The notes under the pieces were generated by a model. The model had not been told where the DNA came from. It was given only the letters and a program-made list of their open reading frames with translations, and did no database searches. Below are positions 51,745 through 60,214 of a stretch of DNA of 64,000 bases, piece after piece. Each line of letters starts with the position of its first letter. Within the stretch, counting starts at the first letter, position 1. The DNA comes from Fulvivirga lutea (lineage in GTDB: Bacteria; Bacteroidota; Bacteroidia; Cytophagales; Cyclobacteriaceae), in assembly GCF_017068455.1 (NCBI RefSeq), contig NZ_CP070608.1, positions 2,647,488-2,711,487 of the forward strand, in the 5' to 3' direction. A program made the position numbers and the translations under genes.

Positions 51745-51759
51745 ATTAGTATTACTAAC
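51745..51759 (-). promoter_or_regulatory. Putative MarR operator 2
   Basis: On the minus strand GTTAGTAATACTAAT matches operator 1 at 13 of 15 positions. The two centres are 36 bp apart. Confidence 0.65.
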
Positions 51760-51782
51760 TATAATTTTACTAAAATGTCAGA

Positions 51783-52652
51783 TTAACGACTATTTCTTTT
51801 CCAAATCAGATTGGCTGTGGAAGAATCTTTAGGAATAAGTTGAGCCTCTTTTAATGCGAAAACAACATTTACAAGGGTTTTATCTGTTACCCAACTATCA
51901 GCTGCCCATTCTGTGCTGTGGTACCAGTATTCTGAATCTTTATAATCTAACTCATAACGTTTACTCACCATTTCAGGAGCGGAGCTGTTATTCATAAACT
52001 GTTCGCAAGAATTGTGTAGTACTTTCAGGAAAGTGTCGAGCACGTTAGGTTCTCTTTCGATAATTTCATTAGTAGCAGCGATCATAAAGCATGGCCAGGG
52101 TGAGTTAAATTCACCTATGCGTTTGAGATTGCCATTTTTTACAAATGGTTTAGTTGTGTATTTCTCCCAATAAAAAACACCGGTTTCTCTTTTATCGAGC
52201 GACTTAAGAGCTCCATGTATATCTTTAATTATAATAAACTGCTCTTCGCTCAGAGATTTGCCCTGCATCAGAGCATCAACAATTGGCATTAGATGTGAGC
52301 CTGAACCTTTACGGCTAATGGCAATTTTTTCAGTAAACAGTGCTTCACCAACTTCACTTTCATTATCAATAAAAGTATGAATGCCCCATGTTAACGGAGT
52401 CTTAACATAGCCGCTTATGATTTTTGAAGGGTTCCCTTTAATAATATCTGCAACAATGCCTTCAGTAAGTAATATACAGATATCCACTTCATTGTTTCTT
52501 AAGGCTTGGGTCATTGCTCCTGTTCCACCAGGATAATCTTCCCAAATAACTTCTATACCGTTCCGGGAAAAATCTCCATTTTCAATAGCCAGGTGTACCG
52601 GCAAATTAAAATGTTCTGGCACTCCGCCTACACGTAATCTTGTTTTGTTCAT
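51783..52652 (-). CDS. NMT1/SsuA-like periplasmic-binding-fold protein lacking a signal peptide
   Basis: The 289-aa protein has the type 2 binding-protein fold of the NMT1/THI5/SsuA group: LRVGGVPEHFNLPVHLAIENG, the EVIWEDYPGGTGAMTQAL loop, DICILLTEGIVADI, and a late PNVLDTFLKVLH helix. Unlike transporter binding proteins it lacks a signal peptide and has no ABC transporter genes nearby. It may be a cytoplasmic ligand-binding or enzyme-like member. It follows the HxlR gene (56 bp gap, same strand). Confidence 0.75.
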   Translation of the reverse strand: MNKTRLRVGGVPEHFNLPVHLAIENGDFSRNGIEVIWEDYPGGTGAMTQALRNNEVDICILLTEGIVADIIKGNPSKIISGYVKTPLTWGIHTFIDNESEVGEALFTEKIAISRKGSGSHLMPIVDALMQGKSLSEEQFIIIKDIHGALKSLDKRETGVFYWEKYTTKPFVKNGNLKRIGEFNSPWPCFMIAATNEIIEREPNVLDTFLKVLHNSCEQFMNNSSAPEMVSKRYELDYKDSEYWYHSTEWAADSWVTDKTLVNVVFALKEAQLIPKDSSTANLIWKRNSR

Positions 52653-52708
52653 GAGTTTGTAAAACTAGATAAAAAAGAAACATGTATATCTTTCAAATTT
52701 TCGAACTG

Positions 52709-53044
52709 TCAGGCATTTGTCGTGGCTAATACATGCTCCTTACCCCATTCTGCCATTGAATGTAAAATTTGACCTAAACTTTTACCTAATCCAGTAAGCT
52801 CATATTCAACTCTGGGCGGAATCTCATTAAATTGTTTACGATTAATCAAATTGTCTTTTTCAAGTTGCTTCAACTGTTCTGTTAATACTTTACGAGAAAG
52901 ACCAGGAATACGAGCTGAGATTTCACCAAACCTCCTTTTTTTATCACCTATGGCATAAATAATTATTGGCTTCCATTTGCCTCCAATTAGACTCATTGTG
53001 GCAGTTACAGGGCATTTAGATAAGTCGTTACAATCTTGTTTCAT
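52709..53044 (-). CDS. HxlR-family transcriptional regulator
   Basis: The 111-aa winged-helix protein has the HxlR pattern: C11PVTATMSLIGGKWKPIIIYAI, FGEISARIPGLSRKVLTEQLKQLE, and a C-terminal YELTGLGKSLGQIL helix. The conserved N-terminal Cys (CPV) can act as a redox sensor in relatives such as YodB/HypR. It reads divergently from the NmrA-like oxidoreductase, with two GTTAC palindromes between them. Confidence 0.92.
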   Translation of the reverse strand: MKQDCNDLSKCPVTATMSLIGGKWKPIIIYAIGDKKRRFGEISARIPGLSRKVLTEQLKQLEKDNLINRKQFNEIPPRVEYELTGLGKSLGQILHSMAEWGKEHVLATTNA

Positions 53045-53073
53045 AGTTACATAAAGGTTCCTACTATTTAAAA

Positions 53074-53089
53074 GTTACCTATTGGTAAC
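53074..53089. promoter_or_regulatory. Palindrome 1 in the HxlR/NmrA-like intergenic region
   Basis: GTTACCTATTGGTAAC is a 16-bp inverted repeat with perfect 6-bp arms. It lies between the divergent genes, 30 bp from the hxlR start, and is a likely HxlR operator. Confidence 0.65.
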
Positions 53090-53114
53090 ATGTTACAAAA
53101 GTAAACTAATATAA

Positions 53115-53129
53115 GTTACTTTGTGTAAC
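53115..53129. promoter_or_regulatory. Palindrome 2 in the HxlR/NmrA-like intergenic region
   Basis: GTTACTTTGTGTAAC shares the GTTAC/GTAAC arms with palindrome 1 and overlaps the -7-like TTACTTTG (53116-53123) of the oxidoreductase gene. Binding there would repress it. Confidence 0.65.
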
Positions 53130-53153
53130 TAATAACAATATAAATTTAAAAAT

Positions 53154-54005
53154 ATGATATTAATAACAGGAGCAACAGGAACCTTTGGAAGTCATGTGGC
53201 AAATCAGTTGATAAGCAATGGTGAAAAAATAGTGGTAGCCTCTTCAACAAAAGAAAAGCTAGAGTCGAAATTTGGAGGCAAAGCAGTCATTCGTTCTTTT
53301 AATTGGGGGGACAATGAATCTTACGATGCAGTTCTTAAGGACATTACAACGGTATATTTAATCGCGCCACCGTTTTCAGTTGGCTTCGATAAAAATGTAG
53401 AACGTTTTGTAACTGCAGCATCAAAAAATGGCGTTCAGCATATTGTGCTTACAACGGCCTTTGGTGTAGATCAGGCAAAAGGCACATCCGGCTATAACTC
53501 TGAACAGATATTGAAGAATTCGGGAATTAATTTTACCATTTTAAGGCCAAACTTCATATTTCAGAATTTCATTAATTATGATCTCGATTTCATTAAAAAT
53601 GGTAAAATCTTTTATTCTGCAGGCAATGGAGCTACGTCATACATTGATGTAAGAGATGTGGCTGCTGTTTCAGCTATTATTTTAATGCATCCTGAAAAAT
53701 TTACATCGCAAGAGCTTACACTTACGGGAACAGAAGCTTTGACTCACTATGAAATGGCTGACATATTTTCAGAGGTATTGGGAAGAAAGGTTGAATATGT
53801 TAATCCAACTGAGGAAGAATATAAAGCAACATTAAATTCATATAATGTGCCTGCAAATGTTTATGATTTTATGGCTACTTTATATCAAGGTATAAAAGCT
53901 GGCTATATGGCATCTGTTACTTCAGTTGTTGAAGATGTTCTGAATAAAAAGCCAAACAGCTTTAGGTCATTTGTAAAAGAAAATAAGAATATATTCAATA
54001 GTTGA
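53154..54005 (+). CDS. NmrA-like NAD(P)H-binding oxidoreductase
   Basis: The 283-aa atypical SDR opens with a Rossmann motif, MILITGATGTFGSHVANQLI (GATGxxG), followed by an NADP-type loop VVASSTKEKLESKF. It then has HIVLTTAFGVDQ, ILRPNFIFQNFI, and ALTHYEMADIFSEVLGRKVEYV. It resembles QorB/azoreductase-like quinone reductases. It is divergent from hxlR, the usual arrangement for electrophile- or quinone-induced reductases. Confidence 0.87.
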   Translation: MILITGATGTFGSHVANQLISNGEKIVVASSTKEKLESKFGGKAVIRSFNWGDNESYDAVLKDITTVYLIAPPFSVGFDKNVERFVTAASKNGVQHIVLTTAFGVDQAKGTSGYNSEQILKNSGINFTILRPNFIFQNFINYDLDFIKNGKIFYSAGNGATSYIDVRDVAAVSAIILMHPEKFTSQELTLTGTEALTHYEMADIFSEVLGRKVEYVNPTEEEYKATLNSYNVPANVYDFMATLYQGIKAGYMASVTSVVEDVLNKKPNSFRSFVKENKNIFNS

Positions 54006-54044
54006 AAATTCTTCGTTTTTAAAATTCATATGAATTTCAATATA

Positions 54045-54073
54045 CAGCACTTATTAAAGAGTGCTGTTTTTTT
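54045..54073 (+). terminator. Intrinsic terminator after the NmrA-like gene
   Basis: A 7-bp stem CAGCACT / AGTGCTG (54045-54051 and 54060-54066) with an 8-nt loop is followed by seven T. Confidence 0.9.
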
Positions 54074-54160
54074 ATCCAATTAATTCTAAAAAATATAGGT
54101 GTCTCAAAGATATTACGGCTTACTATCTTAAAATTTCTTTTGTATATTCAGCTTTTATCT

Positions 54161-55438
54161 ATGGTTACTTATCTGGTTTCGGTTTTCATATTTGGCTACA
54201 TCCTCATTTCACTCGAGGAAGTCATTAAAATTAACAAGACTGCAGTTGCATTATATACAGGAGTAGTTTCCTGGGTAGTTTATGTAGTTAATAGTGGTCA
54301 TGTAGATGATTTCGCTGGTGAGCTTACATTGCAGCTTGGTCATATTTCAGAAATTCTGTTCTTTTTGATGGGAGCGATGACCATCATCGAATTAATCGAT
54401 ATACATCGAGGTTTTGATGTTATCACCAATAGAATAAAAACAACCAATAAGCGAAAATTGCTTTGGCTTATTGGGGGTATTTCATTTTTCCTATCAGCAT
54501 TATTAGATAACCTTACAGCCTCCATAGTAATGATCTCACTTCTGAGAAAACTGATGGATGATAAGGAAGACATTAAGCTTTATGCCGGAGTGTTAATTAT
54601 TGCTGCAAATTCTGGCGGTGCATGGTCACCAATAGGTGACATAACTACGACAATGCTTTGGATAGGAGGGCAGATAACAGCTGAGAATATTATGGCTTCT
54701 TTATTTATACCCAGTATTATTAGCCTTTTAGTACCGCTCATAATACTTTCTTTTACTTTGAAAGGGGATCTACACAGAGTCGAAAATGAAGATGAACATC
54801 CTAAGAAAAAGGAAAAGATTCGAGGTAGTAAGCAAATGCTTGTTGGCGGTCTTGGGGCGCTAATATTTGTTCCAATTTTTAAATCTATAACTCACTTGCC
54901 ACCCTACATGGGTATGTTGCTAGGTCTATCTGTAGTATGGATACTGTCTGAACTTATCCATTTCAGAAAAGATGAGCAGGAGAAAAAGCCATACTCAGCA
55001 GTATATGCGTTAAGCAAAATTGATGCGCCTAGCGTGTTGTTCTTTTTAGGAATTTTATTGGCTGTAGGGGCTTTGGAACATGCTAATATATTATACGGAC
55101 TGGCTATTTGGATGAGCAGCACCATAGGAAATCTTGATCTGATAGTATTTTGCATGGGTATCCTTTCTTCTATAGTTGATAACGTGCCATTGGTAGCAGC
55201 TACGATGGGAATGTATTCCTTGGCTGAATTTCCAGCAGACAGCCAATTGTGGGAGTTTACTGCTTTCTGTGCAGGTACAGGTGGTAGCATATTAATAATT
55301 GGCTCAGCAGCTGGTGTAGCTGTAATGGGCATGGCAAAAGTAAGTTTTGGCTGGTACCTCAAAAAAATATCTCTACTCGCCCTTGCCGGATATTTAGCCG
55401 GAGCAGCCTATTATTTGCTTGTTAATAGTTGGTTGTAA
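54161..55438 (+). CDS. nhaD: NhaD-type Na+/H+ antiporter
   Basis: The 425-aa protein from ATG 54161 (TTG 54140 is rejected) has about 12-13 membrane helices. NhaD/arsenite-permease landmarks are INKTAVALYTG in the first loop, LLDNLTASIVMISLLRKL, IIAANSGGAWSPIGDITTTMLWI, and the second-half SSIVDNVPLVAATMGMY and CAGTGGSILIIGSAAGV. It exports Na+ (or Li+) in exchange for protons, and fits a marine lifestyle. The next gene follows after 9 nt, so the two are probably an operon. Confidence 0.92.
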   Translation: MVTYLVSVFIFGYILISLEEVIKINKTAVALYTGVVSWVVYVVNSGHVDDFAGELTLQLGHISEILFFLMGAMTIIELIDIHRGFDVITNRIKTTNKRKLLWLIGGISFFLSALLDNLTASIVMISLLRKLMDDKEDIKLYAGVLIIAANSGGAWSPIGDITTTMLWIGGQITAENIMASLFIPSIISLLVPLIILSFTLKGDLHRVENEDEHPKKKEKIRGSKQMLVGGLGALIFVPIFKSITHLPPYMGMLLGLSVVWILSELIHFRKDEQEKKPYSAVYALSKIDAPSVLFFLGILLAVGALEHANILYGLAIWMSSTIGNLDLIVFCMGILSSIVDNVPLVAATMGMYSLAEFPADSQLWEFTAFCAGTGGSILIIGSAAGVAVMGMAKVSFGWYLKKISLLALAGYLAGAAYYLLVNSWL

Positions 55439-55447
55439 CTTTGAATT

Positions 55448-56116
55448 ATGAAAAGAGCAATTAAAATAATCATCGGCCTCCTTTTAATAATAAGCTTCAC
55501 TATTGGGCTCAGCATATTCTTTCTAAGTGAAGATTTACCTAAAGGCACTCAAGGTCCAAAAGCTGAAGAGTTGGCTGACAAAATGTTGAAGGCTCTAAAT
55601 AAACCTGCTTGGGATTCTATAAAGGTAGTAAGCTGGTCATACCCGCGAGGACACGATTACGTTTGGGACAAAGAAAATAAATCTGTTAAAGTAAAATGGG
55701 ATGATTATGTGGTGGTAATTAATACCGACACAGAAACAGGCGAAGTTTATGAAGCTGGAAACAAAGTAAATGATGATGATCTATTTACTACAGGCCTGAA
55801 ATATTTTTATAATGATTCATTCTGGCTGATCGCACCTTTTAAAGTAAAAGACCCGGGCACAATCAGAAGTATTGTTAATTATGAAGGATCTGACGCTTTG
55901 CTAGTACAATATACTTCAGGCGGAGTAACTCCTGGAGACAGCTATTTGTGGATTTTAGATGAAGAGCATAAACCAAAAGCATGGAAATTTTGGACGAGTC
56001 TTGTTCCTATTGGCGGAATGGAGTTTACCTGGGAGAGATGGGTAAACCTGCATGGCGCTCAAATAAGCACATTCCATGACGGTATCATCGATATTGAGAT
56101 TAGCAATTTAAAATAG
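55448..56116 (+). CDS. Membrane-anchored protein of unknown function
   Basis: The 222-aa protein has an N-terminal membrane helix (IIIGLLLIISFTIGLSIFFL) and an exported domain with ELADKMLKALNKPAWDSIKVVSWSY, HDYVWDKENKSVKVKWDDYVVVINT, and a C-terminal beta-rich section ending STFHDGIIDIEISNL. The pattern is common among Bacteroidota hypothetical proteins, perhaps lipid-binding; I cannot name a family. It is probably co-transcribed with nhaD. Confidence 0.75.
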   Translation: MKRAIKIIIGLLLIISFTIGLSIFFLSEDLPKGTQGPKAEELADKMLKALNKPAWDSIKVVSWSYPRGHDYVWDKENKSVKVKWDDYVVVINTDTETGEVYEAGNKVNDDDLFTTGLKYFYNDSFWLIAPFKVKDPGTIRSIVNYEGSDALLVQYTSGGVTPGDSYLWILDEEHKPKAWKFWTSLVPIGGMEFTWERWVNLHGAQISTFHDGIIDIEISNLK

Positions 56117-56121
56117 CCTGG

Positions 56122-57072
56122 TTATTCTAACCTGCGATTAATCGTTCTAATCTGCAAATCAAGACTTTCACATGTTTGTTTGATATTGTTTATGATTCGA
56201 GCTTTCTCTGCTGTATCTAATGATTTGATTTCCAATAAGTGAATAAGCCCAAGCATCGTAGCTACAGGTCCTCTTATTTCATGTGAGTTTTGAAAAATAT
56301 AATCAGATATAACACTTTTCTTTTCTTGTAATTCGCTGCTAACATCTTCTATTTTACTTAATAATGCCTCGTTAAGTCTTTTTATCTCATTATTTCTAAT
56401 CTCAATTAATTGACGCTGATTTTCAACACTTTCTAGTGTTAACTCAAGCTCATATTTAGATTCCAAAAGTTGTCTGTTCGTTTCTATTAAACGAAGCTCA
56501 AATTGGCTGTTTTGTTTTTTAAGAAATAATAAAGCACCATTAATAAATAAGTAAATAACAATAGGTAAGAGCTTATAAAAAAACTTATTCTCGATAACAA
56601 TGGGAACGACATCTGCATTATCCGATGCGAACTTTATCATCAAATCATCGATAAACAATAGAATGGTAAAGTAATAGAAAATTCCAGCCATATACATCCA
56701 TTTATTTTCTTTGAAAGAAAATAAAACTGAGGGCGCCAGTGATCCGGCTACAACGGCATATGGAAACCAAAAAAAGTATTCATTAATAATTTTCCCGAAC
56801 AAAAATTGAAACAATAGGATAATTGAAATCGGAAAAAAAGACACCAGAAATTTAGATGCTTTATAATATTTATAGTGATAGCAAAGTAAGGAAACTAAAC
56901 TAACCAGAATTAAAAGAATAGGGCTGGCTGAGATATAGTTCGGGAATGAACTTAAATTTTGGAGTGCATCAAAGATTAAAACCACTACACCAACCACGAA
57001 AATTAACCAGGTGATGATCAATGTTAATTGGCGTATTTTCGTTTCAGAAGAATAGTGCGATTCTATATTCAC
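56122..57072 (-). CDS. Membrane sensor protein with HisKA domain but no ATPase domain
   Basis: The 316-aa protein has about six membrane helices (25-190), a coiled coil (about 190-255), and a phosphoacceptor helix QNSHEIRGPVATMLGLIHLLE with the two-helix HisKA hairpin. It stops directly after it at RTINRRLE. There is no HATPase_c, and the DNA beyond the stop codes for the convergent neighbour, so this is a naturally short protein rather than a frameshift. It could be a phosphotransfer or partner subunit for another kinase. Confidence 0.8.
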   Translation of the reverse strand: MNIESHYSSETKIRQLTLIITWLIFVVGVVVLIFDALQNLSSFPNYISASPILLILVSLVSLLCYHYKYYKASKFLVSFFPISIILLFQFLFGKIINEYFFWFPYAVVAGSLAPSVLFSFKENKWMYMAGIFYYFTILLFIDDLMIKFASDNADVVPIVIENKFFYKLLPIVIYLFINGALLFLKKQNSQFELRLIETNRQLLESKYELELTLESVENQRQLIEIRNNEIKRLNEALLSKIEDVSSELQEKKSVISDYIFQNSHEIRGPVATMLGLIHLLEIKSLDTAEKARIINNIKQTCESLDLQIRTINRRLE

Positions 57073-57141
57073 TTCAATAATCTAGTTGCTTAAGTGTTGT
57101 AAAGATAATTTACTATCAGTAAAATTAAGCTAAACAAACAA

Positions 57142-57861
57142 ATGTCTATGAAAGATAAAATAGCCTATATAACTGGCGGAAGTAAAGGTATTGGATTTGG
57201 AATAGCAGAAGCCATTCTGAAAGAAGGAGGGAAGGTTGCCATAACATCCCGATCAATGACTTCTGCCGAAAAGGCAGCACAGGATTTAAAAGACAAAACA
57301 GGTAACGAAGCTGTCTTGGCCATCGAAGCTGATGTGAGAGATTTAAATTCACAAATGGAAGCAGTTAAAAAAATAACAGATAGCTGGGGAAGAATTGATG
57401 TAGTTGTGGCAAATGCTGGGTTAGGGCATTTTGGTTCTATTGAAGATTTGAGTTTAGAACAATGGAATGAGACAATTGATACAAATTTAACGGGCGTCTT
57501 CACTACAATAAAATCGACAGTAGAAGCTTTAAAAAAATCTAAAGGCTTTTTTATTACTATAAGCAGCTTGGCTGGTACTAATTTTTTTGCAGGTGGTGCC
57601 GCATATAATGCCAGTAAATTTGGGTTAACAGGTTTTACGCAGGCTGTCATGTTAGATTTAAGAAAATACGGTATAAGAGTAAGCACGATTATGCCCGGTT
57701 CAGTAGCCACATATTTTAATGGACATACACCTGGTTCTAATGATGACTGGAAAATACAAATTGAAGACATTGGTGAAATGGTGGTGAGCTTAGTCAAACT
57801 AAATCCACGAACCTTACCAAGTAAAATTGAAGTTAGGCCTAGTATGCCGCCTTCAGCTTAA
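57142..57861 (+). CDS. Classical short-chain dehydrogenase/reductase
   Basis: The 239-aa oxidoreductase has TGGSKGIGFGIAEAI (cofactor loop), VVVANAGLG (NAG motif), catalytic ISSLAG Ser and YNASKFG Tyr-Lys, and PGSVATYFNG after it. Arg residues after the second strand (ITSRSMTS) suggest NADP. The substrate is unknown. An ATG two codons later (57148) is an alternative start. Confidence 0.9.
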   Translation: MSMKDKIAYITGGSKGIGFGIAEAILKEGGKVAITSRSMTSAEKAAQDLKDKTGNEAVLAIEADVRDLNSQMEAVKKITDSWGRIDVVVANAGLGHFGSIEDLSLEQWNETIDTNLTGVFTTIKSTVEALKKSKGFFITISSLAGTNFFAGGAAYNASKFGLTGFTQAVMLDLRKYGIRVSTIMPGSVATYFNGHTPGSNDDWKIQIEDIGEMVVSLVKLNPRTLPSKIEVRPSMPPSA

Positions 57862-57932
57862 CGTGAGCAATAATCTGGAGGGTTAAAAATTAGTTTAAAC
57901 GTTATGACAACGTTCATTCATAATTTAATAAT

Positions 57933-57952
57933 ACTCACTGATATCAATGAGT
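57933..57952. promoter_or_regulatory. 20-bp near-palindrome upstream of the endonuclease gene
   Basis: ACTCACTGATATCAATGAGT is self-complementary at 18 of 20 positions. It ends 11 bp before the -7 element, so it covers the -33 region. This is a likely operator, with no candidate regulator in view. Confidence 0.45.
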
Positions 57953-57963
57953 AAAGAAATAGC

Positions 57964-57971
57964 TAAGTTTG
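57964..57971 (+). promoter_or_regulatory. -7 promoter element of the endonuclease gene
   Basis: TAAGTTTG is a perfect TAnnTTTG, followed by GCAG and a 24-nt gap to ATG 57996. It shows that the in-frame TTG at 57969 is not the start. Confidence 0.6.
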
Positions 57972-57995
57972 CAGTTTCAAAAACTTGTAAACTTT

Positions 57996-60089
57996 ATGTT
58001 TCGATCGAAGGCCTTTCTTTCATTAGTATTTCTATTTTTTTCCTTTTTATTATCTGCACAACCAACTCCTCCATCTGATTTAGAAGGTAGTGCGCTGAGG
58101 TCTTGGCTCAAAACGAATTGGTATGACGGATTTCACACTGAATTAAGCTACAGCCAGGCCAGGATTGCAATGTATGGTACAATAGATGTTGAGACTGACG
58201 GCCAGGTTTACTGCGTATATTCGGGTTTCAATCAATCTTCTGATGCAGTTTCCTTCTTAGATCCTATTAATGCAGAGCATACTATACCTCAAAGTTTTTT
58301 TGGCTCAAGTTTACCTATGCGTTCGGACATACACCACCTTTTTCCAACCCACATGAATGTGAATTCAGCACGTGGTAGTGACCCATTTGGAGAAATAAAT
58401 GATGCTTCTACTGATACTTGGTATATTGGTAATAGTTCTGGAATTCAAACATTATCATCAATTCCTTCTTCCAATATTGATAACTACAGCGAGGATACAG
58501 GTTTTCTATTTGAACCTCGTGAAGACCATAAAGGCGATTTGGCAAGGGCGGTCTTTTATTTTTATACTGTTTACCCTTCGCAAGCAGGACCAATTGAAGA
58601 TATTGTTGATGGTGGGGATTTAAATATATTATATGAATGGCACCAGAACGACCCTGTTGATGCTTGGGAAACCCAAAGAAATAATAGAATAGAGGCTGCA
58701 CAAGGAAACAGAAACCCTTATGTAGATTATCCAGATATTGTATGTAAAGCTTGGGGCTTTTCTTGTTCTACTACACCCACTCCCATAATAACTCTCAACG
58801 AATCCATTACTGATTTTGGAACCGTAGCTTTTGGTAATGTTTCTACAACTCAATCTTATACCGTTTCTGGATCAGACTTAACGGCTAATCTTGAAATTAA
58901 TGTGTCTAGTAATTTTCAAATAGCTGAAATAGATAATGATGCAGACTATACCAATGCAATATCAATAACACCTACTAGTGGTTCTGTGACTAACAAAACA
59001 ATCTTTGTTCGGTTTAATCCAACTTCGGATATAAATGGGACGGTTAATGGTCAAATAACACATTCCTCTTCTGGAGCTTCTAATGTAAATGTAAGCTTAT
59101 CCGGAGTAGAACAGTCGGATGTTCCACCACCATCGTTAAATTTATCAGAAAGTAGTTTAGACTTCGGGACCATAGCATTTGAAAGTGCATCGACAGGCCA
59201 ATCTTATATTATCAATGCAACTAATCTAACGGCAGACCTTATTATTACAAGCTCTAGCAGCTTTGAGGTTAGTTTAGATGATGTAGATCAGAGCTATGGC
59301 AACTCGTTGAGTATAACACCTGAATCAGGTTCAATTACCGATCAGCAAATCTTTGTGCGATTCACACCAGCATCAAATGTTAACGGTTTAATTGAAGGAA
59401 CAATTTCTCATACCAGTTCAGGACTTAGTGAGCAGATAGTCACTGTTTCAGGAACTGAAGAGATCGATACTCCAGCTACACCTGAGATCAATTTTAACTT
59501 CAGTCAGTTGACGGTTCGTGATGGTGATTCTTATGAAGTGAAACTCTTTGCGGATGTGGCACCTGCACAGGAAATGATTGTTACTATTAGCCAAAATAGT
59601 TTGGTTAATATGGACTTATCTGATTTTACCACGACACCGGCCAGTACCAATAGTGAGTTAGAGCTGACCTGGGAATCAGGTACTACAACTGCATCTTTCC
59701 GTTTTCAGGTAACTAATGCAGAATTGTTTTCTGAACCTTCCTCAAAATCAGTTGGGTTTGTTATTAATTCATCATCAAACAGTAGTTATTCTGTAGGTAC
59801 GAATAATAGTATCACACTATTTATTGAAGGTGATGTTGTGAACTCGCTGAATGACAAACAAAAAAATACATTTCTTACATACCCAAATCCGGCCAGTGAA
59901 GTTGTATTTGTACAAACAAAAAGTGCTCAATTTCAGTATTCTATTATCAATTTAACGGGTAAAATTGTGTTAAATGGATATAATAAAAATGACTCTTTAA
60001 TTGATGTAAGTAGTTTATTTTCAGGTACTTACATACTTCAAGTTATCACCGATAATTCTATAAGTTCACAACTTATACTAGTGGAGTAA
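57996..60089 (+). CDS. T9SS-secreted endonuclease I family nuclease with ASH-type repeats
   Basis: The 697-aa precursor has a signal peptide (cut near LLSAQ) and an EndA/NucM-type domain (about 20-265) with DPINAEHTIPQSFFG (catalytic His) and SDIHHLFPTHMNVNSARG, then GDLARAVFYFYTVYP. Two ASH/choice-of-anchor repeats of about 110 residues follow (DFGTVAFGNVSTTQSYTV and DFGTIAFESASTGQSYII; IFVRFNPTS and IFVRFTPAS). A further beta domain comes next, then a C-terminal T9SS sorting signal (TYPNPASEVVFVQT, SGTYILQV). It would degrade extracellular DNA for nutrients. Confidence 0.92.
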   Translation: MFRSKAFLSLVFLFFSFLLSAQPTPPSDLEGSALRSWLKTNWYDGFHTELSYSQARIAMYGTIDVETDGQVYCVYSGFNQSSDAVSFLDPINAEHTIPQSFFGSSLPMRSDIHHLFPTHMNVNSARGSDPFGEINDASTDTWYIGNSSGIQTLSSIPSSNIDNYSEDTGFLFEPREDHKGDLARAVFYFYTVYPSQAGPIEDIVDGGDLNILYEWHQNDPVDAWETQRNNRIEAAQGNRNPYVDYPDIVCKAWGFSCSTTPTPIITLNESITDFGTVAFGNVSTTQSYTVSGSDLTANLEINVSSNFQIAEIDNDADYTNAISITPTSGSVTNKTIFVRFNPTSDINGTVNGQITHSSSGASNVNVSLSGVEQSDVPPPSLNLSESSLDFGTIAFESASTGQSYIINATNLTADLIITSSSSFEVSLDDVDQSYGNSLSITPESGSITDQQIFVRFTPASNVNGLIEGTISHTSSGLSEQIVTVSGTEEIDTPATPEINFNFSQLTVRDGDSYEVKLFADVAPAQEMIVTISQNSLVNMDLSDFTTTPASTNSELELTWESGTTTASFRFQVTNAELFSEPSSKSVGFVINSSSNSSYSVGTNNSITLFIEGDVVNSLNDKQKNTFLTYPNPASEVVFVQTKSAQFQYSIINLTGKIVLNGYNKNDSLIDVSSLFSGTYILQVITDNSISSQLILVE

Positions 60090-60214
60090 TATCCTCACAC
60101 TCTCTTAACATTTTAGTAACGTTTCGTGGTTTCTTTATTACATGAGAATCGTGTAAATTGCAACCCGTTTTTAGACTATGTAAAAACTTTTGTTTCGCAA
60201 CTAACTAAACCACT

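Noticed and set aside
53998-54160. An additional small gene before nhaD
   Set aside because: The stretch holds the NmrA-like terminator and an AT-rich promoter region. The TTG at 54140 only extends nhaD by seven unsupported residues.
56100-56130. A frameshift explaining the missing ATPase domain of the kinase at 56122
   Set aside because: Past the stop the minus strand is simply the reverse of the convergent gene at 55448-56116, with no ATPase-like residues in any frame.
57165-57797. A 210-codon minus-strand open frame opposite the SDR gene
   Set aside because: The + strand frame has the complete set of SDR motifs. The antisense frame has no recognisable motif and low-complexity Ser/Thr/Pro content typical of a shadow.
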